From the NCBI GenBank assembly GCA_004123355.1, contig SCHM01000003.1:8344009-8408008 (forward strand): a stretch of DNA of 64,000 bases. Direction: 5' to 3'. The notes under the pieces were generated by a model. The model was not told the origin of the DNA, searched no databases, and was given only the letters and a program-made list of their open reading frames with translations. Positions 24,639 through 36,966 of the stretch are shown one piece after another. Position 1 is the first letter of the stretch. The number at the start of each line of letters is the position of its first letter. The translations under genes were made by a program, and so were the position numbers. This stretch comes from Amphirosellinia nigrospora (Eukaryota > Ascomycota > Sordariomycetes > Xylariales > Xylariaceae).

Positions 24639-26675
24639 GTGCGAAGATCAGCACAGATTCATATCCGGTCAAGAGCCTCCATCACAGTATGGCCTACGAT
24701 CCCTTTTAATTATACAGAAACTCGCTTACACGATCCGAATAGGAAGTTGAAGAATATGCTTATATTGTATCAGACCTCAGTCCATAGTACAGTATCAACT
24801 ACCACCGGGGTATCAAATTGGTTTGAATATAGTTGGGAGGACGTCCTTGCACAGCTTGAAATGGCAAAAGCCAGTTGTCTCGTCAGCAATCAGAAGCATC
24901 TCGCAAAGTGGATCGCTTTTTAGCAAAGGCGGCAGCATATACAGAAAAATGGATTGACTTGATTCCGGACGAATACGGCCTTTCAATCATTCGGGGGGGG
25001 CTCGGACTAGTTTTTGCCGTTTGTTCTTGAACTTCAATCCTAGCGCAACCTCAGTCACTAATTCTAGCACGTTACAGACAGCGATACAAAAGGTCGAGAA
25101 CCTAGAGAAAATCATTTTGACGTTTGAAGATATCCCGGATATGATAAGAACAATGGAAACAGCGGTGTGTACCTTCGATCTATTTTTAAAGAGTATACAG
25201 CGTTCTGAAGATGTGGGATTACACTGATGCGTTGTACGGTATCAGTACAAGTTGTTTGGCTCTGACGGAGAAGAAAACGTTGGGGACCTTGCGAAAGCCT
25301 ACTTTGACGAGCTATGCTCAGATATTCCCGACCTCATCCAGATACTAGATGGGAAAGCCTCCAGTAAGTCTTGTTTGACTGCAGGACTGACATATAATAA
25401 CGCCCAGAAGGGTTTAAACGAACACTTAATAGGCTCGCTGCTGGAGTTCCCGAGACAAACAAGATTGACGAAATTTTGGAGAGAATTGGAAGGAGAGCAA
25501 GGAAACTTGAATTGAGTATCAAACGCATCAAAATGAGGCTCGACGCAAAGGAACGATCGGAAATATCTGCCATATGGGAAGAATCAAAGAGAATCCAGAC
25601 TCGAGTGGGCTTCATCCAGTCAAACATACAGCAATTGCCAACTCGATCAGACTTCGATCATGCTGTCGAAGTGTTAGAACGATCTATATTGCAGAGAATG
25701 GAAAAAGAACTAAGGTCCAGATTTAAACATATGATGGATCAGACACAGGGAGAGTTAGCAGCGCTGGCGAAGACTCTTGTTTTCAACATGGTAGAAGAGA
25801 ATGCAGCATTAACAAACCAGAACGCGCAACTCACCGCCCAGAACAAAGACATTGAACCCCAACGTTCTACCCAGCCTTCGCCAATTGTCGGACCATTTTT
25901 ATCAACATTAGACCTCATGCGAATCTTAGATGTCGACCATCACCAGCCAACCGAAGACCTCCAGTTTGTACTAAAGCAAGCGGTTCGAACCAGCCCCGAT
26001 GACAAAGGCCGCGCCAGGTGGTTGATGAGGACTCTAAATTTCCAGAACTGGATGAGAGGGCCTAGGCATGCCCTCCTATTAGTTGATGGCGCAATGACAC
26101 TGGAAAAGGTTTCATCAATGTCAATTCTTGTAGCCACATTGACTATTAACTTACTCAATGCACCGTCAACGGTGGTTTTATACTTTTTCTGCGGGAAAAA
26201 CCTCGACCCCAGCGCAGAAAATTGGCTTAGCGGGCCTCATGGGATGTTGCGAAGTTTGATCACACAGCTTATGGTACAAATCAAGCCTATGTCCAATCTA
26301 GGTGGCATTAATTCCCGCAAATTCCTGCAGGACTGTTATAAACACGACTTCCCCGCGTTGTGTGAGGTTCTGAAGCTGTTAATTGAACAGCTGCCGCCGG
26401 ACACCACATTCTACTGTCTTATCGATGGAATTTCTTGGTACGAACAGGAAACCTGGGTTGGTCACATGCGCTTCTTTGTTGGGTTATTTAGGCACTTGAT
26501 GGCGCGCAATGGCGGGCCACCTCTGAAAGTTCTTATGACTAGCTCTAATAGAAGCACGGAGCTAAGAGGTTTGCTACGGACAGAATGGGAGTATGTTTCC
26601 TTAGCAGGAGCGAGCGTTGACTCTTTGCCACTTGTCTCACCACCTGTTATAGCTGCAATGGCTCTTCTCCAATAG
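24639..26675 (+). CDS. DUF7708-type STAND-like protein, N-terminus uncertain
   Basis: This resembles fungal proteins that start with a DUF7708 helical domain followed by a degenerate NACHT-like NTPase region; relatives are associated with non-self recognition, and the function here is unknown. WIDLIPDEYGLSIIRGGLGLVFA (codons near 24,949-25,018) is the DUF7708 signature. Intron 25,019-25,077 (gtttgt...ttacag) and intron 25,364-25,407 (gtaagt...gcccag, 44 nt) both join in frame. The last exon (25,408-26,675) encodes a long amphipathic/coiled-coil helix, then ARWLMRTLNFQNWM, LLLVDGA, VVLYFFCGKNLD, GMLRSLITQL and CLIDGISWYE (Walker-B-like), ending LKVLMTSSNRS. No canonical GxxxxGKS loop is seen. 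One base shifts the frame near 24,890-24,905, and the piece 25,210-25,260 is unresolved. The true start is unknown and could lie further upstream. Confidence 0.7.
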
Positions 26676-27540
26676 ATTGGCGTTAACGCGAGGATAATGT
26701 CACAAGGGCTCAGACAGAGGGCTTGGAATAGGTTCAATTAAGTAATTAGCAACTACGGTGCCAAAGGGGCCATATAGATCTAAGTTCTTATTCTCTCGAA
26801 ACGAGGATTCGTGCCCTTTTATGCTTAGAATTCTCTTTTCCTTCGCGGACCTCCGCCAACCTAACTAAAGACCTGACCACGAGTAGAAGGGAATTCTAGG
26901 TACAGAGGTCTATGCCACAATTGATAATTATCCTTGACAGCGGATCATAGTGCAAAGAACTTAAATTACCCTTATTGTATAGTTAAAGCAAACGCTCTGT
27001 AACATGCGGGCGGTTGCATAGCCGCTCTACCAAAACGCCTAGTAATAGATTTTATTGCGTTTTTTATTCTTGCTTTAAAATTATTATATAAATCGTTCTA
27101 AAGTCCTCGCTTTTAGCAATTTTAAGAACAGCAAACAAAACATGAATCTATTTCACCTTTCTAACTCCGCGATGTCCTAGCGGACTAACATGTTTAACGT
27201 AGAAGAGGGCGAGCCTCCGGAAATCGTATACAAACGCCGCTCCAACATGCCATAGACACGCCCGAAAACCTTTCAACCTTAGCTGACCAAACCATCCAGA
27301 AGGGCAATTCACGTTCAAGAACCAGATCCGGCGAATGTTTTTTTAGACTTGAATTAACGCTCTACTAGGCGCTCAATTCATTCCGGAATTCGGGCAGCCT
27401 GCTCGAGTTTATCGCCTTGCTGCCTTATCCTTTCCCTAGTATAAAGTCTTAGTTAGCTACGTTTCTATTAACTTATAGTTAGCTCCTCCAGGCAAGCAGT
27501 ATCAAATACAAATTGTGCCAAGGAAGCTAATAAAGCTTAA
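26676..27540. other. Intergenic region, nothing recognised
   Basis: This lies between the convergent DUF7708-type gene and the FunK1 kinase gene. There is a short AT-rich patch around 27,040-27,130. I find no RNA gene, repeat pair or conserved frame. Confidence 0.5.
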
Positions 27541-29912
27541 TTAATCTGCCTTTACTAGTGGGTCGTTCTGGCCGTCACGAAGGATTTGTGTCATCCGTGA
27601 ATATAGTCCGCCGTCTGTGTGTTGCCATCTTCTGCCGTTAGGAAACACTACCCTTCGCAGCTTGTTAACCCAAGGGATTAAAGGTCGGTAGTATGATGTA
27701 AAATTGCCTTCCGCAATGCGAACGAAATCCTTTTCATCAGAGATTATCCCTTTCTTATCACGTGCTAGTTCTCCGGTATTTAGACTATTCCACTTCTCAA
27801 ACTCAGTAGCCTTACCTTCCTGGCCCGGCCCCTTATAGTGGATACATACCCAGAAGAGAACCCAAAAAAACGACTCAAGGTCATCCATAAAGGTGTGGTC
27901 TTCGCCCATGAGGACACCAATTGCCATAAAGGCTCTCGTGCCAGTGATTCCTTTCGCACCTGATGCTTCTGTTCGATCAACCTCAATTGCAAGGTCTAAA
28001 TCAATCAAAAACGAGGACAAAGAAGATTGCGTGCTGCCTTGCTTTATCATGAGATTGTTGATCGAGATATCTCTGTGTAGGAGGCCTGCCTTATTGTACA
28101 GGGATTCATGTCCTCGAATACATCCTTCCAAGGCACCGAGCAAGACAGCTCGGGAACTTGCCTTGTAGATAGGCTCCCCATAGTCGCAGAGAATAATGCG
28201 TCGGTGTATTCGATTAGGAAGAGGCTCGTTATCGTGCTTTGTTGGAGACGCAGAGCCTGAACGAAACCGTTTGCCAGGTGGAAGCAGGGCACCAGTCTGG
28301 CTAGATGATCGCTTTGCGCCAGGGGAGCTATTACGCGATCTGGCTCCTACCGTCAGGGTCCGCAAGTTACGTGCGCGTCCCGTTCGATAGTTGCTTGCTC
28401 TTGTAATATCCAACCCTCCCGCACATTACCCTGGATGTCGTCATCTTTTGCCTGTATACGTACTGTCTCGTGGTAGTAATGCCGCGCCACGTTTGTTACC
28501 TCTCGATGCGTCGCTTGCTGCAGCAGCTCGCCTTCCTCGTCGCGTTCCGGGAATTGCCATGAATCCTTAATAACGAAGGGCTTGGACTTGTCTGTTTCTA
28601 AGTATGCTTTCCAGCAGATGGTTGCACGGCCCACTATGCTATGCGCCGATCTGATGACTTTGTTTAGAATGAGACGCTCTATTTTTGTGTCTTGTTGGAT
28701 CTCGATGTATTGCTGATGTTCCGATTTGATGATTGTAGGGTCGAAGCCGAGAGCCTCATCGTCCATCCAAAAGAAACCAAGAATCGTCGATACGAAACGC
28801 TGTCCGTCCTTGTTGATGCTGAACTTTTCCGATGCAATGCCTCCAAGCCGGTCGAATTCCAAAGCCGCATCCAATCTCCGCACAGGGTAAAGGCCAGAAC
28901 AAAGCGCCGCGTAGGTTGGGCAGTAAAGACCTCCCTCACATATCTTGCTATGTCGAGATGGGCCTTCGATGCTGAATCGTCGTTCGGGTTGCTCTTTAGC
29001 TCGCCAGGTATCAGGATATGTGACCAATGGTACTTCCCGTCTTTATTGGCCTTCGGGTCGTCCACAAGCCCAACGTCCAGCTTACGCTTCGCGACCGAAC
29101 CCCGAGTGGCGTGTCGGGCTGTGCCAACGGCCTCCGCATTGTTGTTGGTCTGTACTCTTGCGCCCATTGCAGAAAGCGCTCGACAATGTCGGCAAGCCAG
29201 GCAAGAACGCTTTCTTGCTTGGCATCTCCTGGCCATGCCGTCCAGCCTTCTCGAAAGAGGGGTTGTATCCCTTGTGTACACTTCTGGAAGATCTCTTCGG
29301 ACGCCGTCTCGAGCTGTGGAATGCCACCCCAAAATGCTTTATCAAAGTCTGGAACATCGACGTACATAACACCAAGTTCGTCACTCAGTAACTTATCCAT
29401 CTGATCTCGCTTCTCGGAAGAATTCACGACGCTGCTTGTACTAAGGCGCCATGGTGTCTGTAGGATAGAAGAGATGGTTTGCGAGGAGGTGTAGATTCGG
29501 TCACGGCATCGTAGACTCGTTCCCAAATTTCAAGATCGGGTCGGTGGGCAAGGACGGCATACAGAAGAGGTTTAATTCGGTCGGAGTACAAAGCATCGGA
29601 AGCGATCCTAGAAATGAGTTTTAGGATATCGCCGCTGAGATTGCCCTGTCTTGTTTGAGACGGCAGGAGGCGGGAGGCTCCATGGTTCCGTAGTAAGGGG
29701 AGAAGGGAAACGCCTAGATCCTGGATGACTAAATATATACTTATTAGAACAGAAGCACCTTGGGGAAGATTGCAATTGCATTTACCGTCGTAGCTAATAG
29801 TTTCCAGCTCCGCAGGGTCTTTGACGATTTCCTCAAACGAAGTGCACACCGCATTAAGATATGTGCTAAGAGGATGGGCTTGAATAGTTGCTAGCTGGTT
29901 CGGGTCCATCAT
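27541..29912 (-). pseudogene. FunK1-type fungal protein kinase, with four frame breaks
   Basis: This is a FunK1 (Pkinase_fungal) family member, a large expanded family of fungal kinase-like proteins of mostly unknown role. Start ATG is at 29,912; intron 29,729-29,785 (gtaaat...atttag) joins in frame. The N-terminal region holds YDAVTESTPP and LLSDELGVMYVDVPDF. The middle holds KRKLDVGLVDDPKA, HWSHILIPGELKSNP and EFDRLGGIASEKFSINKDG. The kinase half (27,541-28,413) has RRIILCDYGEPIYKASS, the catalytic loop LLHRDISINNLMI, FLIDLDLA in place of DFG, GTRAFMAIGVL and DLESFFWVLFWVCIHY, then NKLRRVVFPNG before the stop. The conserved protein switches frame by single missing bases at about 29,460, 29,100, 28,860 and 28,414, all beside short homopolymers. 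If these are sequencing errors, the gene is otherwise full length; if real, it is dead. Confidence 0.8.
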
Positions 29913-30130
29913 AACGGTGGCATCGTGCGAAAGGCGTGTGTGGTGGTGCGTTCGGTAACCATTGTTAGGAGAGAAAATACTTAAACAAAACCAGACAAGA
30001 CGCGTCGCGCGGCCCGATGGGCATGGGCATGTGTGGCGCGATAATGTGGCTGTGTGGCTGGGGATCCTCGTCCCCCAGCTAGGTAGTTATATAGCCTATA
30101 TTGTGCGTGCTTGTCAACCTATATTAAGTA
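29913..30130. promoter_or_regulatory. Upstream region of the FunK1 gene
   Basis: This GC-rich stretch precedes the kinase start and ends where the AT-rich block begins. It contains tgtggcgcgataatgtggctg near 30,033-30,053. A closely similar string occurs near 3,642-3,663, upstream of the weak minus-strand coding traces there. No defined site can be named. Confidence 0.3.
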
Positions 30131-30945
30131 ACCTATAAGGCTTTCATTATTGCGGTTTAAGCTATATAGATTAGGTCTTAATATATTAAGTTAGTTTATT
30201 AATAAAGGGCTAAATTTAGGTTTTTTAGTAGGCTAAATATTTATAACTATAAAATAAAGCTAGTTTATAATATTTATTAAAGCTTTATTAGTTATTATTT
30301 TAAAGCTATAATTATTTTTTTTTTTAAATAATTTTTTTAATTATTTATTATAATTAATATTTTTATAATAAAACTATTTATAGTTTAGCTATTTTTTATT
30401 ATTATTAAACGTTTTTAATTATTTTTATATTATTTAATTAGCGTATTAAATTTTATATAATAGTTATTATTATTATATATAAAAATAAATTAATTTTATT
30501 ATATTTATTTAATAATTAAATTTTATTAAAGCTTTATAATTTATAAATATTATTATAATAATTTATTATAGCTTATAGTTTATTATAAAAAGTTTATTTT
30601 ATTATTACGTTAATATATTTATATATTTAGTTTTTAAATATAAGTTTAAATTAAAAATTTTTTTTTTTATAAATAAACTTTAATTTAGTTTTTAAAAGCT
30701 TTTAAATTATTAAAATAGTTTTTTTTATAAATATTTCGTAATTTTATATTAAATTTTATTAAAATTCGACTTTTTTTTTTCGGTTAAGTTTTTTATATAT
30801 TTAAAATTTTAATAAATAATTATTATTAAAAAAATTAAATATTAAATAAAAAAAAATAGCTATTATAATTATTTAGTTTTAATATTTAATTATAAATATT
30901 TATAGCTATTTATAAAAATAGCTATATTAAAATATTTATATATTA
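30131..30945. repeat. AT-rich block of about 0.8 kb
   Basis: This is an extremely AT-rich stretch without open frames, sharply bounded by DNA of normal composition. It looks like a RIP-degraded repeat. I cannot find terminal repeats or a target duplication that would define an element; cttgtcaacc at the left and ccaacaag at the right are only weakly complementary. Confidence 0.5.
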
Positions 30946-31102
30946 AACTTGCCAACAAGTTGGTCCAGACCACCGCACTGGTCTGGCGATGTCCCCCGGT
31001 AGCATTAGCAGAACCACTGGCCGGTCCGCGCTAGACCCCGCTGGACCGCTGGGGTCCCCGCAAAATACCACTGGGGTCGCCCCACCGGGACCCGCAAACC
31101 AG

Positions 31103-31174
31103 TGGCAAGCCACGATTTAGAGTTTGGACCAGTGGCAAGCCACACGAACCGCTGGCAGGGATTAGGCAAGCCAC
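31103..31174. repeat. Cluster of TGGCAAGCCAC motifs (first locus)
   Basis: TGGCAAGCCAC occurs at 31,103-31,113 and 31,133-31,143, and GGCAAGCCAC at 31,165-31,174. The motif has a small dyad (TGGC-AA-GCCA). The same motif recurs in a second cluster at 38,665-38,806. The function is unknown. Confidence 0.7.
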
Positions 31175-31209
31175 AACCTTTCAAATTGAAGCCGCGGCGT
31201 CGCAAAGCC

Positions 31210-33780
31210 TTATCGCACTGTCCAGCTCTCTCCCCCCTCTAGCAAATGCTGCTTCGGCTATGTCACAATCACGATCACGATCTTAGACAAAGGCGGGTTA
31301 TCGGAAGAGGTTGTAGGCTCCTTGCGCAATAATACATATCGGAAGTCCTAGCAGTCTATCTTATGATGGAGAGCCATTATTCAGAAATTTAAAGCGATAT
31401 TCTAGATAGCACGTTTAGCTGCACGATCGACCGATGCAACTCTGCGCCGCGGCGTCATAACGCTCCTTTTATTAACTAGATAGACGCTAATAAGTTAAGC
31501 TTGTGCGGCGGATGCTTCAGTTCAAGGGTGAACCTCTCGATCAGGATGCCGGAACCCGGAACTTGATCAAAGGGGGCTGATAATGAACATATCCGCGTAA
31601 TATCTATAGACTGTCGAGGCGGGCGTACGGGGAAGGCGGGCCAGCTTATGTGATAAGATTGCATTGCACCTACAGCTCAGTGATGTTAGAAAGGAAGCTT
31701 CTAGCCACACAGCCTGATTTTGTTGACAACGACCTGATCAACTTTTAGGACACGAACTGGATCAAAGGTAGTGGAGACTTTTTCGTTGCCGGCGCATGCT
31801 CGGATGCGACCTAGACGAGAACGCCGCGACAAATCAAACATACAGTTTAAGATCAGCAGTTTGATTTCCTCCGTCGGTGTAGACTGCAGAGTAACCTCGG
31901 ATGAGCAAATGGATATCTTTTATTGAGGTTGAAATGCGACGGCGTCGGCATTATTTATCCCATCCTGTTTGTGCTGACGTTCCGGCACTATGCATGTGTA
32001 GGCCCCATATATGACATGAGAGTATATAACATTTTGCCACGTTAGGAGCTCAACGGAACTCTGTAGTCACCAGCGCTGAGGGGCTGGCTATGTCCTAGCA
32101 GACAGGCTGCACTACGAACCAAGACACCACCATCTAAGCAGTCGATCTTAGTCGATGAAGATCACCGAAATAGTACGTAATGCAGCGGGCTTAGAATCGG
32201 AGCTAAACCAGGACACGGGAAGCTTTTGCGAGTGGCTTAGCAAATCAAGGATTCTGCCTAATGCAGTAATCTGTGATGGCCATCTGCAGCGGCTCTGTGA
32301 TTGAGATCCAAGGCGAATCATCGTTCGCTACGCGAGACTGGAGTTGAGGGGGTTTTTACATTTCATACGAGTCACAACGGTTTCATCTGCGCTCTCCAAC
32401 TTTAGTTCCACCGACATATCCTTGCGCGTTGATGAGGAGCCTAGCCAATAGAGCCGGTATACAAGGCCTTGGTCGTATAGAGAAGGGGTGGCGTCGGGCA
32501 TACAATACGACCGCGTCATGCCATTGCTTTCCCTTCCGACGCAAATTCAGTTTCCCAGCTTGAAACCTTGCAGTCGGGCTGTGATGGAAGAGTTATTTGT
32601 CAGAGCCTTGCTGCAAGTCAAGCGGCTTCTTGCTACCTAGGTGCTCTTTTTTTTTGGCGCAATACTGTAGCAGCCCAGACTTTGCCTTGAGGGCAGGCCT
32701 AGGTAGATAACAGCCTTGGGTAAAGCAAGTTAGGAGCGAGAATGGGGGATACCGCCCTCCCTAAGTAATGAATCTTCGATCATTTGTAACTATACTTTCT
32801 TTTACTAATGTTTCGTAGAGTGCTGGAAAATCTAAGAACAAGTGGGGTGGTATCACACGGGCCAGCCATAGGACATGGCCACAATATTTACACAGAGTCC
32901 TGGGAAGTCCTAGGGAGGCCAATATCACTCCGATCATTTTTGTGAGCTGATACATAGGTATGTTGGCACGACATGTTGGCACAATAGGATTGGTTAGAAC
33001 AGCCTCGACCCCCTCGAACAGTCATAGCATCGGAAGCCTACAAAGAAGCAAGACGTCCTACAATTAGTTTACGTATGAAAGGGTTACATTGAAGTTAGAA
33101 TTAGGAAACCATAGCCCCAAAGAAATTATTAGCTAAATCGATCTCCAATCTCCAAGCCTTGTCACGAATAGGACTATCGTCGGAAGTAGTTTTGACATCG
33201 AATACTGCACACAATCTTTGTTTAATACTCCTACAACTAGGTCCATTGTAAAAGTTTACCAGTTTGGTAGAACAAGTCAGGTTACCTCGCTCTATAGGCT
33301 TGGTAAGATGGTAGAAAAAGGCACTTTATAGACTAAGCCCACCTTATTGGCGCTGATCTAAAAAAAATTACCGTATTACCGGGCGTCTTCCGAGGTTACA
33401 TTATCGGGATCGTATCCTAGGCAGCAAGGCAAACTATTGGCATGCAATAAGAAAATTAGGTAGGCTAGAGCCGACTGCCCTATCCTTCGGTAAAGGCCTT
33501 TCAACCGGAATCATGGAACGAAACCCGCCTAGCTGAAGGTCCCAAGACAGGTAATCCGACGCTGACCACCCTTCTAGGGCATGAATCAAGGCTTGATCCG
33601 CTCTCAAGGAGCATATCGACATAGACTATTCTGGGATCTATTGTTCAATAATAAGTATATATATAAGTAAGATAAATTGTCGGGCTGCTTTCTTCTATCA
33701 GAGAATAATTCATGCTGCAGCAAGTCTGTACTTTCAATCAATCTTAGCCATTCTACCATCTTTTACCAACCATTCTTCGT
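31210..33780. other. Region without a supportable gene
   Basis: About 2.5 kb of normal base composition lies between the motif cluster and the HET gene. The open frames are short and scattered over both strands, and I see no conserved motif, intron pair or repeat. It may include old degenerate sequence and the HET promoter. Confidence 0.5.
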
Positions 33781-33788
33781 CTATTACA

Positions 33789-36085
33789 ATGTCTATTGCT
33801 CCGGTTGCTAGCCAACAGGGTGATGATGCCGATACGAACCTTGAAACACTATGCGAACAATGCCAGGAGGTGGAATGGTCAAAGGTTCCAGATATGAATT
33901 CACAAACTTTGACACTCGAACAAGAATATATGCGAATCTTTAGCGAAGAGTGCCAGGACGTGGAATGGTCAAACATTCCAGATTTAAATTCAGAAACTTC
34001 AACAATCGAAGAAATATCTATGCGATTCTTTAGCAAAGAACGCCGTGCTGACCTCATCAAGTCCAGCTGTCCTGTTTGCAGACTTGTTGGGCACCTTACC
34101 GACCCTCAGATACCGGAGGAAAAGAACTAGATATAAACATCTCAGGCCGCAAAGGTCTTGGTCTACGCTTAACGACAGAGGGAGAAGACTCCGACGGCGG
34201 AACTGACGGTTCATTCCTATGTGCATGGTGAGAAATCTTTCTATAAGCGTGTTATGCTGGCACATCGCTTTAAGAACAATGAGGACGTCTGGATTCGAAA
34301 CCTGGAACCTTCCGGGGTTAATTACAACTTCTTGAATCAGCAATTAAAGAATTGTTCTGCGAAGCATACGCAGTGCAAATATTCAGAGAAAGCGGTCGAT
34401 GGGCTCTTGGTCATCGATGTTGAAAAACCCGAGAGCGGGGCTGATCGAGCTCCACGGGGGTGCGAATACATCGCGCTGTCCTATGTTTTGGCGGTTACAA
34501 GAAAAAGGAATCGGAGGGAAACTCGATCGAATACTCGCCAGTCGTCAAAGACGCCATTGCGGTCACAAGCGACTTAATTGCCGATACCTATGGGTGGATC
34601 AATATGTAAGTTACTACGGTTGTGGGATGATGCAACTCGACCTTAGGAACAAATAACTAAAATTTTATTTTAGTGTATTAACCAGAAAAACGAGTCGCAT
34701 AGGAGGCAGATGATCCTACAGATGGACCAGATCTATGCTAATGCCTACGCTACAATAATTGCAGCCTTCGGCAATAGCGCTGATGATCAATTACCAGGCG
34801 TTGGTGGCCCACCACGCTATCAAGGCCGCGTCGTGATTGGTGAAACTCAATTAGTTGAACTATCTACCACCGGATCAGACACGCTTAAACTCAGCAAGTG
34901 GGCTACGCGGGATGGACATTCCAGGAAGGGTTCCTTTCCAAAAGACGACTTATATTTATGAAAGATGAGGTATTCTTTCTTTGCAATAAACATTTTGCAA
35001 AGGAGACAGAAATACAATATGGGATTGATCGCTACGAAATGATGAACGTGCAACACCGATTCTCGCAGGCCGGACAGCCGAACATCCATTCAATTCACGT
35101 CATGGATTCCTTCCGTTGGATGATGCCTCATGAAGAGGGCACCGATCTCCTTACTTTCGTTGAACATCTGATTGGGGCGTACAGTGAACGAAATTTGACC
35201 GAGGATGACGACAGCCTGGATGCGTTTCTTGGCGTCCTAAAGCATTACGAGTCAAATATAAAGGAATCGGTGTCCCATTTCTGGGGATTCCATTGAAGCA
35301 TGTCAACCAAAAACTATACTTTGATCTAATGTGGAAAAGCGATTCTATTTTGAAAAGAAGAAGCGCTCTGCCCAGCTGGTCTTGGTCTGGCTGGGGGGGC
35401 CCAATTCGGTTTTTCCCTATGAAAAGTTCATGTTTGCAAATTGAACACCGTATGGTAGATAATTCGGGCCCGGCTGAGGGGACGAAGTTTGACCCCTCCC
35501 TGATTAAATCAATGGTTCGGATATTGGTTAACCATGAAAAAAGCTTATTGACCTCCCAGTGTTCATCGCTAGCCGTCTGCCAAGTAAAGTCGAGAAGAGA
35601 ACCGAAAGAACTATCGATCGCCTCGTTTCACCGTTCAGCTACAGTTCTGTGAGACCTCAGTGGCCCAACTTATAGGTCGGCGAAGGTCGGACACCGACAG
35701 TTCAGAAGGGTCCGTAACCCTGCTAAAACTCGCTATTAGTCCGGAGGTTTTCCTTGGTGTTCCCGTGGTTTTCAACAGAGACTATGATGCCAAATCTCAA
35801 CAATTGGGCCTAGTACTGCCAACTACTTGCGAGTTCTCTAAGGGGTGCATCTACTACATTATCATTCTACACGCCATCGAAAACAGAAAGTACGAACGAG
35901 CGGGAATTGTATGTCTGCACTATATTGCAGATGAGGGGGTCACCCATTACTCTGACGAAGGGTACGTTTACTTGGACCAAGAAAATCAGCCTATCGAGGG
36001 TTCTAAACCGGGCCAGGATAAAAGAGCGGAAAACAAGCATTTATTTCTTGAAAACGCAGAATGGCGCACAATATGTCTAGTTTAG
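33789..36085 (+). CDS. HET-domain (heterokaryon incompatibility) protein, frame-broken
   Basis: This is a HET-domain protein. The family is associated with vegetative incompatibility and regulated cell death in filamentous fungi. The N-terminus carries two tandem 30-residue units starting CQEVEWSKVPDM and CQDVEWSNIPDL. The HET core follows: YIALSYVW..GGYKKK, VVKDAIAVTSDL, RYLWVDQY, then intron 34,606-34,673 (gtaagt...ttttag, branch aactaa), CINQKNESHRRQMILQMDQI, YANAYATIIAAFG, RGWTFQEGFLSKRRLIF and ALPSWSWSGW. The C-terminal domain runs to the TAG at 36,085. Single-base breaks lie at about 34,485 (in SYVW), 34,575 (before RYLW), 34,910 (before GWTF) and 35,284 (in WGIP). More occur in the 34,130-34,220 and 35,640-35,670 joins. 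Every core HET block is present, so the gene is either intact with sequencing indels or only recently dead. Confidence 0.85.
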
Positions 36086-36966
36086 AAATCGAAGCCGTAG
36101 ACGGTTGCACGGCAACTAATGGAATGAATCATCGTTTGCTACATCTACTCCGGCTAGAAGTAAATGTACTATAAAACTTTTAGTTTTCGTAGACGAATTT
36201 AGGACTAAATCGTCACACTTAGGCACAGTTGTTAGGTTAGGTGAGGATCTGCTGCTACCACCAATGTGAATACCTTGTTTGATGAAGCCCGCGCGCGCCG
36301 CAAATTCGACCAGAAAACCTATGCTCATGCACATAGTATGATGTAAATTCAAACTCCAAATTGCAAATGTGCCGATCCGAGACAGTCCACGTCACCAACA
36401 GTACCTAGTTGCCAAGTCGTAACACATAGGCGCACGCAGTTGACTATATCACATTTGACAAAACTATCAGGTGAGTGGAAATTCAGCCCGACTGCAACCA
36501 CGGCTCACTGCCTACTATAGGCAATATATTGGAATCTATGCAGATGGCCGACAGTGAGCCCGCTGACGTCGGCTGACGACCTACCCAGGACGCTGTGTCA
36601 CCTACACGCATATTACTGTGGGTTTCTGACACCCTATGATGCGAGTAATCATATGAACGGTAAAGTGTACATGAAATCAGTTCCGATTGAGTCATAGTTA
36701 CGCCGACTACCTGATCATTGGAGACAGGCAGCCGGCGAGTTAAGTAAGGCAGATTGTAGCTCGCCGCCTTATAGGAGGGCTAGCCTGCATCCCATTTGGC
36801 TTGAGAATACCCATAGATTCCCAAAGCCGCCCCAAGCCATCTTTTTTGAAACCTGTTATTGGTAATCAAATAAGGGCAGACATCGTAATCTGTTCTTCCC
36901 GCATTCAATAAGAGCTCCGCTCAATTGGTGACGCTCCGCCCAAACTGAAACGTTGCATCTAACATC
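36086..36966. other. Intergenic region, nothing recognised
   Basis: This lies between the HET gene and the membrane-protein gene, both on the plus strand. It presumably holds the promoter of the latter. No repeat, RNA gene or conserved frame was seen. Confidence 0.5.

Noticed and set aside
26995-27045. Possible tRNA on the minus strand (ttttggtagagcgg, like a D arm)
   Set aside because: There is no matching B box or acceptor stem at a suitable distance.
28692-29391. Long plus-strand frames (225 and 148 codons)
   Set aside because: They are antisense to the FunK1 gene, whose conserved blocks are read on the minus strand.
30131-30950. Small AT-rich block as a defined MITE
   Set aside because: The end sequences are only weakly complementary and no target duplication could be identified.
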